Positions 28,401 to 43,400 of a DNA stretch of 64,000 nt are shown here, one piece after another; positions within the stretch are counted from its first letter, which is position 1, and each line of letters opens with the position of its first letter. The stretch covers positions 15,863,221-15,927,220 of the forward strand of contig CM034607.1 of the NCBI GenBank assembly GCA_020091685.1, given 5' to 3'. This DNA comes from Lutjanus erythropterus (Eukaryota > Chordata > Actinopteri > Lutjaniformes > Lutjanidae). The notes below the pieces were generated by a model. The model was given only the letters and a program-made list of their open reading frames with translations. It ran no database searches and had not been told where the DNA came from. The translations under genes and the position numbers were made by a program.

Positions 28401-31400
28401 CACAAGGTACTATCTTTTTCACTTTTTTCTCATGTACTCACAGGCATGTGCACACAAGTCGACATTACAATTTTACTAAAGGCGTCACAGATTAAGTGTG
28501 TGGAGACCTTCCACATCATCTGCCAGAAGGAAAGGCCGTCACATAACAACCCCATGGTGAGAATCTGAAAGCACTATTATCACTTTTCCAGTGAGCTATG
28601 TTCTATTTCACACGCTGGCGGCTACCTGCCTCTGTAGGCTTGAATGTGTGTGTATGAGTCGGGAAATCAGTATGTGTCCAGTATGAATGCACAAAAATAA
28701 ACTGCCCTCCTGTGGAGACGGTTCTTCTATCAGTGGCAGCAGGAGATCTGCACCAGCTTGGTGAACCATAACACGTACACAAATAATACACGCGCATGAC
28801 TTCACAATAGAATAACAGCTTTCAAGAAATTGTGATTTTTTGCAGCCCATTGTCAGATTAATTCTGATTTTAAAACATAAAATTCAGCAGCCCCTTTAAA
28901 CTTTGCTCGGCTCAGATATTTCAAACTTTCTCCTCCACTTCATTTACAATGCATATGACTGACAGGAAAATCAAGCCTTACAACTCCCCAAATCAAAGCA
29001 TAAAATCAATCACAACAATATTTGTTGTTTTGTTAACACAAAACAACAAATATTTTCATCAAACTCATTTTAACAATGAAAAAGATTCCTGGTTGGGTAA
29101 GTGTACAATGCAGGAGGCTCCATGCTAACCAACAACTGTTTAGTGTGTCCAGGAGGGATGGGAGTGATAGTTATTTGTTCAACATATTAGCTGCTAGGGC
29201 TGATGCCTGAAAGTTAAATCATCAATCAGAGACCCCTGACTGAGATTCAAGATAAACGACAAGATAAAACAGAAGCTTACAAAAATGCACAGGGATAACT
29301 TTTCAATGAAGGATTATAAATAACGGGAATCATAATTATATTTTCACATTAGCGGGTGCACTTACAAAAAAAAAAATACATGTGACAACATGCGCTGGTG
29401 GTTTACCGATGAGAGACGGTGAAATGAGTGTTTGGTAGTTTCAGCTCTTGTTTTTCAGGCAGGCTGGAAACTTAACAAACCAAGCCACTAAATCATCACA
29501 CACCACAAAATTAACTATAATGGAAGTGGAGAAGAGTCACAGAAATGGAGCTCGGCGGCTGTCAGCAGCCCAGGAAAGATGCTCTGTGGTATGCTGAGAT
29601 TTTATACCTGAACAACAAGCAGCAGGATGCTTTTACTTTCTCTGACTGTGTGGAAATTTGATGTTTTCGCACGACAAATGACCTAGAAAGGCATTACAAT
29701 GAGTCTTACTGGTGAAATGCATGTACGAGCAAAAAACAGCAAATCGTTAAACAGTAAAATGTGGTTCGACTGACAAAATTTTGAGACGCGTGCAGCCCTA
29801 TCAACTGCAGAAGAAAAGAAAGTAATTATTTACAATGGTAACAGGTGTAATCTGCATCTTCTGGTACGCATTATGAAACTGTCTGACTGATCCATGGGAT
29901 AGTGAGACTTCTTGAAAGAAAGTGGAGAAACACAAATACAGCATATTTTTCTTTTTTTTTTATTATGCTTTTGGGTTTTTGATGTTTTCTTCTAATGTGT
30001 ATAAATGCATACTTAAGCCTATCTTAAAGCTTAGGCTACTGAGATGTATGAGGCAGTTGAAAGCTGAAAGCTGTTGCTGTAAAGCTGTTGCATGTGTATA
30101 CGCTATCTGTCTGGACCTGAGGAATTCAATATGCACTGCAACTGCCGAGTATTGGCTTACGTAACTTTAGAGCCAAGATGATGAGTGGCAGAAAAGAAAT
30201 GCCAGCTTGAAAAAACAAATATAAACAAATCAAAGCAGGTATATGCTACTGAAGATATTTCACAAAAGCCTTGGGGTACTGAGGAAGACAAACAGGTAGA
30301 GGGTTTGCTCATACAGACTCGGGATTGCAGGTTTTCCTTTGATGAGCTTTCTGAGAAACACAGATTTACTGCGTGACAGCACATTGGACCAATTACCATG
30401 GTTATTCCAGCGAGCCAGACAGAGAGACAGAGGGAGAGGGTATGTGCGAGAGTATGTTTCGGCTTTACTAACTTGTAGGTTTCTGCATGCCACAGGCCAC
30501 AAAATCTGGAGCATCGTCTCAAATGAAAAGACAGCTCTGTGGGCAACTGCTAAAAATGTCAAAAGAAGGGATTTGTGGCATGTATGAAAAGAAGGAGGTG
30601 TGGGGGGAATAGTGCAAAAAAACAAAAGCAAAGCTGAGTGAGTGATGGAAACAAACAGGTGTGTGAAAGTACAGAAGCCTGTCAGGAAAGAGGGTTAAAT
30701 GGGTGAAATCTGCACCGGACTGTAGGGATTGAAGGCGCAGACAGGAGCAAAGAGCTGCTTCCTCTCCCACGTGTGTCTATAAATAGAATTTGTTGACAGG
30801 CCGGCTCTCCAGTCTCAAGCAGTGAATACCTGACTACCTTCAGAACGACGGCCTCTATGGAAATGGTCCTGTTGTGACCCGAAGGAGGAAGACAAAGTCA
30901 CTGACGTCAGCAATGTCTGCCATCACACTTCAGCCGATTACAAACTGTGGCTATTTGGTGTAGGTCAGAATCAGTCATTTGTCTTTGTCCTCCTATTTTA
31001 ATTTAATTAAAAAGACCACCAAAAAATAACAATGAATGCACATGGTGCTGTTGACTGTGGAGGGACACAGGAAGTTGTCAGGCAGGCAGTCAGGATTCTT
31101 GAACTTCTGTGCAACTTGTTTGTATGAAATAAATAATGGAGCCATTGCAGAAATTAAAAGCTTTTATCTGAATGAAAACAGGCTTCTGGACTATTATTTA
31201 CTGTATGTTTGTTGTGTATGACAGTGTGTTTTCATTCACTGCACTTTTCATTCTTTTCATTTTCAAAGAAAGCTGCTACGTGGACCTTGAGATGAGACTG
31301 TTTGCAGCTTCCAAGGTTAAAAATGAACTTTGAAGCTCAATTTTTAAGACAACATAGACAAAGTCCCGAAAGTGCTCATAAAATAAAAATATGAATGGGT

Positions 31401-34400
31401 ACAGCTAAGTGACATACTGATGAAGATGATATAAAATAAAAAGTTACTACATGGACTACATGAAGTAAGATTGACACTCTGACTCTAAAGTTTTCTTCTT
31501 TCTACTGTGTGACCACACTGCTCCAAGTAATATGGCCAAATAAGTAACTGTTAGGATCCTGTCAGTGTCATTTTCCTTTAATAAAGCGCTGCACTCTAAT
31601 AAACAATGCAAACAAATTCATAAATGTATTAAATGACAAAATTTAAGGTCAAACAATCAGCTTTTTCTGGAGATTTCAATTCAATTATAGTCTTAATCAG
31701 CAGATAGAATTTTGGCTTATAAGTACCAGTGTTGGGCAAGTTACTGAAATTTAGTAATTACTTCACCAGTTACAGCATTATAAAGGTGATAAGTGACTAG
31801 GGAAAGTAACTTTGCCTTATTTTTAAATTTCTGCTTTAATTTTCTTATTATTTATTGTAGTTTATTTATTGTAGTCTGTATTATTTTACAGACCTGTCTG
31901 TTTTTTACTTCATTCATCATCATTGTAAACATTATCACTAATAGGAGTTATTTTATACTCCTGACCACCTTATTGCCTATGGGTTAGACAGTAAGATTTA
32001 GTACAAAAAGACCCCCAGGACGCAGGACGTACATTAACCAAAGGTTCCTACATGTTTCCATAAATAATAACATGATGAACTGTTATTAATATACTATGAT
32101 AAAAAGCAAGCGCTCATTGCCTGAACTGTCTTGTGCCATCATAAGGTCAGGTGATGTTAGATCAAAGACCAGAAGACTGTATTTGTCTGCTACATCTGCT
32201 GTCCTCTACAGCTGTCGCTATTTTCAGGTAAGACAAAAATAAGGAGTAACAAGTCCACTTCAATTTCAGCAATTGTAATTGTGTTATTTATTTGAGAAAA
32301 GTAAAACAACAAACACTGATAAGTAGATGAACAGAACAGAATAAACGAGAAGTCCTAAAAGTGCTGTAGATGAAATTACTGAACTCATATGTCAACAGAT
32401 CCATCTCCATGACAACTGAGCATATACAGTACTGTACATGATACATGATACAGCTGAAAGCCCTGGAAAGGGCAAATAAGTTTGGATTCTTTTTTTTTTT
32501 TTTTTTGAGGTCAGGAATTAACTTAATGATTTAAACACTAACATCTTTTATCTTCTTGATTTTTACATCCATAGTCCAGAAATGACCATGATACCATAGT
32601 GTGTGTGTGTGTGCGTGTCTGTGTGTGTAGGTGTAGGTGTGTGCTTACTGCTGCCTGTTGTCTCTTCAGTTTGTCTCTGTACTCTTCCAGCTCCTGCAGG
32701 TTCAGCTCAGGAGGGAGTTTCTGTAATCACACACAAACACAGAAACAAACATTCAACTTTATTTGTTTGTTTACGATACATCCTCCTACGCAGGTGAAAG
32801 CACACGAGACATTTAAGACACATCCGCAAACACAGTCTGTGAGCCCTCCCGACGTCTACACAGCTGCGTGCTGCTTCCAAACATCTACCGTTCGGCGCAG
32901 TTAAAGTCGCTGCAAGGTGTGTCGGACAGGAAAATATTTAAAGCAGGACTGTGGAAATATCTGAGTTCTGGTGCTCAGGGCCACAGCAGGGATTTCATTT
33001 ATCTTGAGAGAGCTAATCTTCACTCCTGAGCATCTTAATTTTTCAAAGATATCTCACTAGGCATTTCAAAGAACTTAAGCTGGTTTAAGTGGTGCGACTG
33101 AAGATAGCTGCAGCTCTTCCTCCATCCAAAAAAAAACACAAAACAAAAAGAATTTGCTCAATAAATACACTTTGCCAGATCATAACTCAGATTAGTCAAG
33201 AAGGTAGATGACGTTATTTAGTAAACAGCAAACAAACTCTGCTTGGGAAAGAAGATATTACAAATCCATGGCCCAAAGGATGATAGGTAATTACTTTCCC
33301 CTTGACTGAGAGTCTCATTTCAGATGGTGTAGCAATACCAAGATAAATCTAATGAGATTTCACACCCATCCTCTGTTGAGCGGATGCAATCCATCAATCC
33401 GAGTGTCAATGGCACGCACACGGCTCGGCAGAAGTGTACAAGACAGCAGCTCAGGTGAGAAAGAGCTTTAACTCTGCCAGTCAGACAGGGTTCAAAGCAC
33501 AGGAAACCACATTTATTCACATCAAAAAACGCAAGATTGCTGCTATAATTAATGAAATGTGGTGGGTTTGATGGAAACGAGAGGTGTGGGAACTTGGAAG
33601 CGAGTCTACTGTCATCATTTACAAGTGAGTAATGCAATTAATAACGCATGATTATCAACTGGCGGGGCACGGACCACATCTGGCCTACTAAAGCTTCCCA
33701 TACAGCTCACACAATGGCCACTAATGAAAGTGCTGCCATATTTATATATTTGCAGTACAGTAAGACTGCAACTAATGATTACTTTTATTCTCAATTAATC
33801 TGTTGCTTATTTTCTTGATTAACTGACTAGTAGTTTGCTCTAAAAAAAAAAAATCAAATGTCTTGTTTTGTCCACGACCAAAATATATTTGCTTTATTGT
33901 CATAGAGGGCTAAAGAAATCAGAAAATATTCACATTTATAAAGCTGGAATCAGAGACTTTAGACTTTTTTCTCAAAAAAAATTCCCAAACTGATTATTAA
34001 AACAGTTGGCAATTAATTGAATAATTAATGATTAATCGCTGCAGCTCTACAGTACAGTATTACAAAATTCTGGAAAAAATGCTATATTAATTTACTACTA
34101 ACGCAAACCAAAAATGCAAACTTGCAACTTCACATTAAAAGAATTGAATTGGCACTTTAACTTGCAAAACAGACTTTATTTAGACTAATTTTTTATTTTG
34201 AAGTAGTCACAGAATACACAATGTACTTTGTCAGTGAACTGAAAGCATTTTCTATTTAAAATTTTAGTAACCATTATCAATTTCTCATGTTGTTAGTAGT
34301 TTGTTCACACTGATAAAGACTAATAAAAAATAATACTAAAAAAGAGAACATATGAAACAATAATAGTAGTTTAAAAAAACATAATGATAATATGGCCTTA

Positions 34401-37400
34401 ATATGTTATTCTTAAATATCTGGCCCCCACACTGCCTGCTTAGAAAGCTTCTGGCCCTTTGACAAATGTAGCTGATGACCCCTGCAATAACTCATTCATA
34501 CAGAGTTAATCTGACCTCCAGCTCGTGCTGCACCATGTCGAAGGAGTCGTTCGAGAAGTAGACCTCCTCGATGCTGTCGATGATCTCCTGCTCCGCCTGG
34601 GGGTCGATGGGCTGCTCCCTCAGCTCCCGCAACTCCTCCTGAAAGAAGAGGAGACAAGCCAAGAGAGGCAGACAGTGACAAAGAGAGAGAATTAAGAGCT
34701 GTCCTTGAAGTAAGCACATTAGAAAGTTTCAGACACTCTGGAATACAAACAGAAAAGGTCCAAAACAGAGAATTACGTCATCCCAAGTAATGAAAACAAC
34801 AAACAAAACCTCTGATATTAATGTCAAGGAAAATACATCAAAATAGAGGAGAAGTGAGATGGTAATAGTAATACAGGGCAAGAAAGAGGAAAGATACCAC
34901 TGGAAAGTAAAATAAAGGGAGGAGAGATTGGATTAAAGGAACAAGAGGTACAAAGGAGTTTAAGGACGAGGACAAGGGTGAAGGACAAAGTGAAGAGAGG
35001 GCAGAATGAAAATGAGGTAGAGACCAAGTGGCGAGGAAAGGGAAAGAGGAGGTGTGTAGTGGGAAAAAAGGGGGAGAAGAAAACATTAATCGTGGAGTTT
35101 GGGAGAAGATTGCAGCTTGTTTCGTTGGACAGCTGTCAAAGGGGACGTCAGGCAGCCTTGAGAGGAAAGATGAGAAGAAAGTAATGACCGAAGAAAGTGT
35201 TTCCCTCTTCAGAGCGTCTCTGAGAAACATCAGAGCTGTATTGATTAACGTGCTGTGTATCCATTGAGGCTTATTGCTGCAGTGAGTCTTTTAGATGAAG
35301 GGTTTTAAACCCACATTCCTAATGAGCCAAGATATAGTCACAGGTCAATAACAAAGTGGTGGGATGACTGTGTTGGCAGTTTAAAACAAAGAAAAGTTGC
35401 TGCACTATAAATTTAAGTGCAATGAGACTAAATCTGTGTACAAAATTACTCTTACTTTTTTACTTTTCTATATAGTACACTCTATTTACCCTCCGCCATG
35501 TTATTCTGTCTGATTGTGTGAATTTGTGCTCAGTATATTGTGCTTGTAAAATTAGTGTCCCTGGCACGTGCAGAACACTACTTTCTACTAACAATCCCAC
35601 AATGCAATGCATCACATTTTATGAATGTCTACAGTCATTCAGGCAGCTCTGTGAGGCTGTACTTAAACAAACCAGTGCTTTAAGCTGTATGCTAACGTCA
35701 GTGTGTTACCATGCTCACAATAACAATGCTAACATGCAAATATATAGAGACATTTCACCCAAAATCAAAAGATACATAGATTTCCTTTTAACCGTAGGCC
35801 GAGTGCTATTTATCTGTCTAAACTGTTTTGGTATGAGTTGCAGAGTTTTAAAGTTAGAGAGAGTTTTAGAGCCTTCTCTCTAGTGCTGCAGCTGATGTTT
35901 ATTTTCACTGTCAATTAATCCGTCTGTTATTTTCTCAACACATCTATTAGCAGTCTGGCCTTTAAGTAGGTATAATGTTCACCATGTTCAACAACTTAGT
36001 TTAGCATATTGACATTTGCAAATTAGCACTAAACAAAACTAACTGCTGAGACTGACTTGTCATCAGTTTTACAGGTATTTTGTCATCAACCAAAGTGATG
36101 GGCTTATTTGAATTTTGACCTGATGTTGGTGCTATATGCAAAGTCAGAGGATCATGAAAGTTACTTCAGTTCATCTTGAGGGGAACACGGATGTGTGTAC
36201 CAAATTTCATAGTAATCCAGCCAATAATTTTTGAGATATTTTAATGAAAACTAAAAATGTCAACCTCATGGTGGAGTGAGAGAAAAACTCAGGGGATCCC
36301 ATAAGTCATTAAGATTGATCCTGGGGGGGACATGAATGTCTGTACCAAATTTCATGGCAATCCATCCAATAATTAAGATATTTGTGGCTGGAACTAAGTG
36401 GTGGGCTGACCATTGCCATCCCTGGACTTCTGAATATACCCAATATTAGGCTACATTTTATTGCAATATCACAACTCATATAAAGAAAACATCTCGTCCT
36501 TTATTATACAATATAAATCCTTTATTAAAGGTAAATTTGAGTCTAACAACTCACTTGTGTGGGATGAATACATTGAGGCATCAGCACATTAAAGCATAAT
36601 GGCACTAAAAATAGACAACAGGCTTGGGAAGGAGGTGAAACAGAATGGATGTGGAATTATGAGATAAATTCAATCGATATGCCCCCTATATGCATCCATA
36701 CTCTATTAAGTAAAAGTATATAAATCTCTATTAAAGATCTGCACACATCATCTCATATAGACTTCAGGAGATAGCAGACACTGATCAAGAAAACCTTGTT
36801 ACACACCTGCCTAACCCCAAATATTTTCCCAGCTACTATCAGCTAGAAGTGTGCAGTAAGGCAATGAAGTGTGCCACCCATGTAACTGAATCTGCTTCTG
36901 AGGGTGAAAGTGTGTCTTGCTGAGTGACATTTATATGAGGCAATGCTGCTGTGAGTAATATTAACGTGCGCAGTCAAATATAGCCTCATTTAATTCAATT
37001 ACACCAACAGAATCCCTTTTATACACCATAAATAATTTGAAAATGGAGAATTAAAACGAGGGCATGTGTCTCTGTGTCTGCAATGCATGGATCTTCAGGC
37101 GAGTGTGCATGTTCCCATGTTTGAATCAGGTAAAGAAGGGAGCAGGAGCCCCTGGGGGAAAAGTGTGGGTGAGTGCGTGAGATTGGAAAGGAGGGAAGGA
37201 GGTAGGAGATCACGCTCTGCCGTCAAAAGGGTGGGTGGGAAATCAGCTCAAATGAGAGAGAAAGCGAAAGAGGAGGGGGGAGGTGGGATGAGATGGATGA
37301 CTCATTGGTAGAGAAAAGCAGGTAGCAGAAAGAAAAAAGACAGAGGAATGAGCGAAACAAAAGACAATGATGTGGTCTCTTCTGTGAAGCCACTCCAGTT

Positions 37401-40400
37401 AGGTTAGAGCAATTCACCTCCCCTGTGTCACTTCTCTTTTCCTTCAGCCTCCCACCTGCAGTGATGTGGGAAACTCTAAACATCTTTAAGTGAATGACTT
37501 ATCGAGAGGCTACCTGCAGGTTAAGTAATTCCCTTCCCACCCTGCTGCTGCTGGGGAGGCACAAAACAAACCAGACGCCCCTGATCCCCATGTGTGAATC
37601 TCAACATCAGCCGCTGTGAGGCTTTGATCAAATTTCACTTTGAAGGATGAGGGACAAACAAACCACACTTCACCCACCCCCCCCACCCGCAAATTAATGA
37701 AATTCTCATCTTGTTGCGGAAATTAGAAATCTATTTGCATCCAAACTGCGGGACGTTCAACGAGCCTTATCAAAGAATCAAAGTGGATATTCGTCTGGAG
37801 TGCTGATTGAATGTGGAAAAATCAGGCACAGAACAAAAAGGTGCCCAACAACTGACTGAACAAACAGCAGGAGGTTCGTGGAAAATCCTGAGAGACATTA
37901 GAAGAGAACGACGGCAAGGTGAGGGGACCAAGAGGAGGGCCAAGTATGAATTCCACTATGGAATCGTTCATTAGATGAATAAATCAAACCGTCCTCATTG
38001 TAATCAACATTGAATATTTATGTCAGCCTAACCTGCTCTTCTGCCCCTACACAAGGGTTTAATACAGTTGTCTCATGGGATATTAAGACACAATCATGGC
38101 CAGCAACAATATCCTGGCTGCAACACTGCTGTCAACTGCTGGGTTAACAGGTAATAATATTGGATTTTTACTCGGAGGTATGTGATTATTTTTCCCCAAC
38201 AGTCAGTCTGCACTAAATATAAATGAGCCAAAAGCTTTTATCTGTGTTGTCATGAACTTGTTTGATTGTATGAGTGCAGTCTCTAGGAAGCATAATTAGA
38301 CAGTAGCTTATCTCAGGGACAAACTTGATCGGGTCACCTAAGGCCATAACACATGTGAACTGTCAAAGTGAGCTGTGTTCCCCCTGAAGGTAGCCTGTGC
38401 AAACTAATGACAGGTTATCAAACATGCTCCCCTCACAGCTTCAACTGCAATCCCCTTATTCAGAAAATACATCCAATCAATACAGCCAATCATATTCATT
38501 CTAAAATTTTAGAAAATAATGAAATATAGAGCAGACGATGAATGCTTTTTGTGAGAGGAGAGCTCTATAATTCTGATAAGATAAAAATGTTCATTGAGTA
38601 AACTGAGGGTGACCCCTGCTGGCAGGAAATGGTAACTGCGTGCATCTTGAGTACAAACTGAAGCCCCAGAAGAACCCCACTCTTCCTAACACTAAACAGG
38701 GTTAGTTAAATATAACATTTTTCAGCATCAAACGGATATTAAGTACAGGGTTTCTACAGGTTCCAATGAGTTCAATTTAAGACTTCTTATGACCTTTTTA
38801 GGAACATTAATATGCAATTGTCTGATCTTCTTCAGGACTGTCTTCAATGTCAAAAAACACTCTACTTTTCTGACCAGGTAACGTACATCAGAAGCAAACT
38901 TAACCATCTGACTAGGTTGGCAAGTTTAGGACATATTTTACCACCTAGACCTAGAGCAAATCTCTTCAAAGGTACTATAATTTACAGAGCCATTACAGGA
39001 TGGAACTCCAACCAAATCATGCTATTAAAACAAATACCAAAGCCACTTTTAAGAAAAACATTACAAGAGTACTAACAAAATTAACTGTTCGAACAAACAC
39101 CGATGTTTTAAGCTGTTTGTTGTGTCTAATGATTGAACATGGACTTTATCAGTAATCTGTCGTTGTTGAATGTGTGTATAATAGTGCTGTCAGGCGATTA
39201 AAAAAATTAATCTAATTAATTACAGGATTTGTAATTAATTAATCTAATTAATCGCATTTTAATCTCATATCTGCTAAAGGTCCCCAAATAAAGAATTTGA
39301 ATTCTAGGACATTACAAAATTGTAGTGCATGACTAATCAATTGAATACACAAGGTACAAATCACTGCGTTCTTGTTAATAGTCCCGTCTTTGTTCTTTTT
39401 ATAAATAAACTTGCCGTTCAAAGGTCCAAGTAAACTTGCCTCGCTCTTAGGGGTGCAACGGATCAAAAAACTCACAGTTCGGATCATATCACAGGTTTGA
39501 GTCACGGATCGGATCATTTTTTGGATCAGCAAAAAAGAAAAAAGTGGTGGGATTAGAGTTAAATTCTTTTAAAAATGCACTTGTCTTTGATCTTTGTCTG
39601 TCTGTAATTATCACCATAGTTATGTGATGTAATAATAATGATAATAGTAATGATAATGGTAATATATTAAAAACTTCAAACGTATACAGTGCTGTACTAT
39701 GTATATACTATACATATATTAGATCATTATACACTGTACAGTATAATATACAACTACGCTCTGTAGTCTGGCTCAATGTCCCGCCTACAGCAGCACATCT
39801 GATTGGTTAGAAGTCACGATCAATCAGCAGACACAGTGTGTGACAGACGGGGTGAGACAGAGCTGCACCGGTGAGCAGAGAGGAGCTGTGTAGAAGTTAA
39901 GACAGCTGATATCACCAAAGTTTCAATGAACATCACAGTTTTATGATCTGTTTCTTTGTGATAGCAGAGTTACATCAGTGAAAAAAGTTACGGTCTGGAT
40001 TTCACTCAAGGCGATTTGACGGCTTTTAAATCAGTCGCTCTTCACAGAGATGCGCTGCATACAGCCGCATTTGTCCTCTTTTCACTGCAACTCTGCATTG
40101 AGATTTCTGGTATTATAACTTATACAAAAGTAACAGTGACAGTAAAACTATGATGCTCACATGTGGTCCGCGGATCACACGCGTGCCGAACTCAATGGGC
40201 CAAATTTAAAATGCTTGCGCATTGACTTGCCACTCATGATTAATTGCGTTAATTTTTATAGCGCGTTAATTTGCAGCGTAATTAATTAATCTAATTAACG
40301 CGTTAAACTGACAGCCCTAGTGTATAATATTTATAAACTTGTTATATCTGTGTTGGACTCTACTAGTTGACGTCATTGTGCCAGCTAATGGGAATCCTAA

Positions 40401-43400
40401 TAAACTAATGAACCATTATGAATGCAATGACCTATTTCACATCCATACTGGTAAAAAAAAAAAAGTACATGCACACATGCACTGAAGTCAATATAACTTT
40501 ATAAATAATTTAAGTAATTTTAACTAATTCAATGCATTTTTAAGGCCTGTCAAAATCATATATAATACATTCTGAGGCCTAAAGTTCACATTGTTGGATT
40601 TTAGACATTTTAAGGAGAAAAGCAGTAAATTGTTGTTTGAAAAAGAAGAGACTGCAACTACTTGATTACTTGAGAAGCTATTTTGAGGCTGCATCACTAT
40701 AGTGGATATCCTGTGTGTCAGTATATATGTAATTCACTGAAAGTCAATATAACATACCTCATACCTAGAATTTAAAGGTGTGTTGATTGAGCATTGCTTC
40801 ATCACACAATACAAGGCACGTCAGGTTTGAAGTGGTTAAGAGATATAACGCACCACAACACCCGCAAAGAAAAACCTTAAAACTGACTCAGAGAGGGACG
40901 ACAGTTTTGAGCAATAAGGGATTGGAACGGGGCAAAAGGTGCATTTGTTTGTTTTTAATGTGAACATACAAAGCAGCTTATGCCTTCTCAGGAACCCAGA
41001 GAGATTAACAAAAGGAACAAGTACATCAAAGTGATCTAAAAAACCTTTTGGAGTGATTTAAATACAAAATATATTTTTAAAAATCTGCCATGGTTATGAT
41101 TTATTTAAAGGGGACACATAAGGCCCATATCGCATTGAAGTTGTGACTAAGGTCACACTTTTATTAAATTTAGGTCCTTGGATCATTGTCCAGATTTACA
41201 AGTAAATTTGTGGAGGGTGTTAGGTACAAACAGCAGCAGGTGAGCAGGGGGATCAGATTTTCTTTGAGAGATCTGGTTCCCCTGAGGGTAAACTGCTGTT
41301 ACAGCCAAGAGTCTGACCTCTGTGTGCACATACACATAGCCTGACATCTGTGACAGGAACCAACTTCAGTAGCTACAGTACACTGAGGAAACATTATATA
41401 ATAGAAACCATAATTAACTTCTGCAATCACACAAACAGGGCAAATAGGTAGATGTATTAACATTACTACAACAGCCTTAGCAAAACAGCACAAGCTACAT
41501 TATTTCAAAAGGTGCAAGGTATCATGTGGAACTACGTATCAAAGTTGCAGAAAATAGCAGTTGTCGCTTCCTGTTAATGAGTACAGCAAAAAAAAAGAAG
41601 GTTATCTCTGGTGATGACTGCGACATGGTGGCATGTGAAATTGTTTGTTTTGTCAGATAAACAGTCCAAAACCTGACAATATACCATTTAAAGTCATAAA
41701 AAGGGGAGAAGAGCAGATAATCCTATGATTTGAGAAGCCTGAAGTAGCAAATATTTGAAATCCGTCCTTGATAAATGACTTAAATAATTACTTGTGTATC
41801 AAAATCAACAAATCAATTTATTGTTTCAGGTCTAAGTGATATGCTATTACAGCTCCCAATGGTTAGGCCAACACTTTGCATGGAAGTGCAGTGTGAGTGT
41901 GTGTGTGAATGGGTGTATAAGAGGTAAAATCGTGAAGTGCTTTAAATAAAATCATACTAATGGAGTTTATTTGCCTCCACAAACGCCTAATCTACTACTA
42001 CAGGCTAACTATCATAGGTTTATGTTCTGTTTTCCCTGCTTATCACTCGAACACCATCAAACTTTCAAGTCACATCCAAATAGTAACTCAACAGCATCAT
42101 TTGTCAATCATCCCCCTCATCTGTTCTCCCCCCCTACAGCGAGCCAGATGTTGCTGTCAACTCCTGGAGGATGATAAATGATGTGAGTCACGACTAAAAT
42201 GGTTGGAAACAGAGGAATGGTTCCAACCAGCGAGTATCAGATTAAGTACAATAATACACGCAGGCAGTCAAGCACATTGGTCTCACTCTCCTACACAGAG
42301 CAGCGTGTTAAGTAATGCAGTGTCACGGCATATTGAAAGGATTATTCACCTTTATTTTAAAAGGACCACAGGTTTCGATGTATACAAAGCCAAGTCTGTG
42401 TGGGTCCCATTTCATTTTCCTGAAAGCTCAAAGGCCCGGCAGCAGAGTAAATAAAGTCAACGCATGATATCATCAAATAATAAGCCCTGTGTTTTGGTTG
42501 CACACACAAAAGGCAGGTGTTTGCAGTGCACACAGGAGACATAATTTATCCGTGAGCATCAGTAGGCTGAGACGCTTATAATCAAGACAGCTCACATGCA
42601 TACTAACTCTCTGTTCACTTAGGTCTATACTATGCTGCCTCATGTCACATATACCAAACATAGCAGTTATAATAAATAAGAATAATAAGATTTACAGCAA
42701 TTCTTTGGGCCATTTAGAATCCAGAGAAATCTCAAGGGTCCAAAGCCAACACCATTGACTACTCAGGCAGCACTGCGTTAAAAACCAAAATGACTGTATA
42801 AATAATATTACGACATGGGCTCAGGAACAGTTTGGAAAACCGTTGTTCATAGTTTGTCGCTGTGTCTACAAATTAAGTTAAGACTGTACCAAGCAAAGCA
42901 AAAGCCAACAACAACATGCAGGAACACTGCACACTTCCCTGGGCCCGAGCTCATCTGAGACAGACTGATGTAAAGTAGAAAAGCATGCTTTGGTCTGACA
43001 AGTCCACATTCATGGATGTCATGTCCTCAGGGTGAATTTGTGTGTGTGGCACATTATGAAGCGCAAAATACAACAATGGAGACGGTGGATTATTAAGCAA
43101 CTGAAGTTGTACAATAAGTAAGAGTGGAAAAGAATTCACTTTCAAAACTTCAGCAATTAGCGTACATCAGAATGAGTGGATGGTTACAAAAAACAATAAA
43201 ATCTATTAGTTTGAACAATAAATATCTTCTCTTTGTACTATATTCAGTTGAATATAGGTCAGAAAGGATTTGCAAATCATTGCATCCTGTTTTTATTTAT
43301 GTTATTGGAATCAGAGTTGTACAATCCAGACCTCTCACATACATACCAACTGTCTCTCAATTTTTGTGTGGACCTATATTATTCAGCTTCATATCACATA

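Larger units (their letters stand above)
21743..32648 (-). other. vps50: vps50 intron 4, split by the candidate cassette exon
   Basis: A 10.9-kb intron if the cassette at 23720-23764 is not used. It contains hAT-type ends near 23036 and 29195-29800, a short hairpin at 29017-29054, a fish-type repeat fragment at 31728-31815 and TG/CA simple repeats. No other gene is supported. Confidence 0.75.

Noticed and set aside
30157..30770. Cluster of overlapping open frames on both strands
   Set aside because: None shows domain features or splice borders; they appear to be chance frames in a stop-poor intron stretch.
34838..35230. 130-codon minus-strand open frame rich in S, F, L and P
   Set aside because: Arises from purine-rich low-complexity DNA just upstream of vps50 exon 3; no homology seen.
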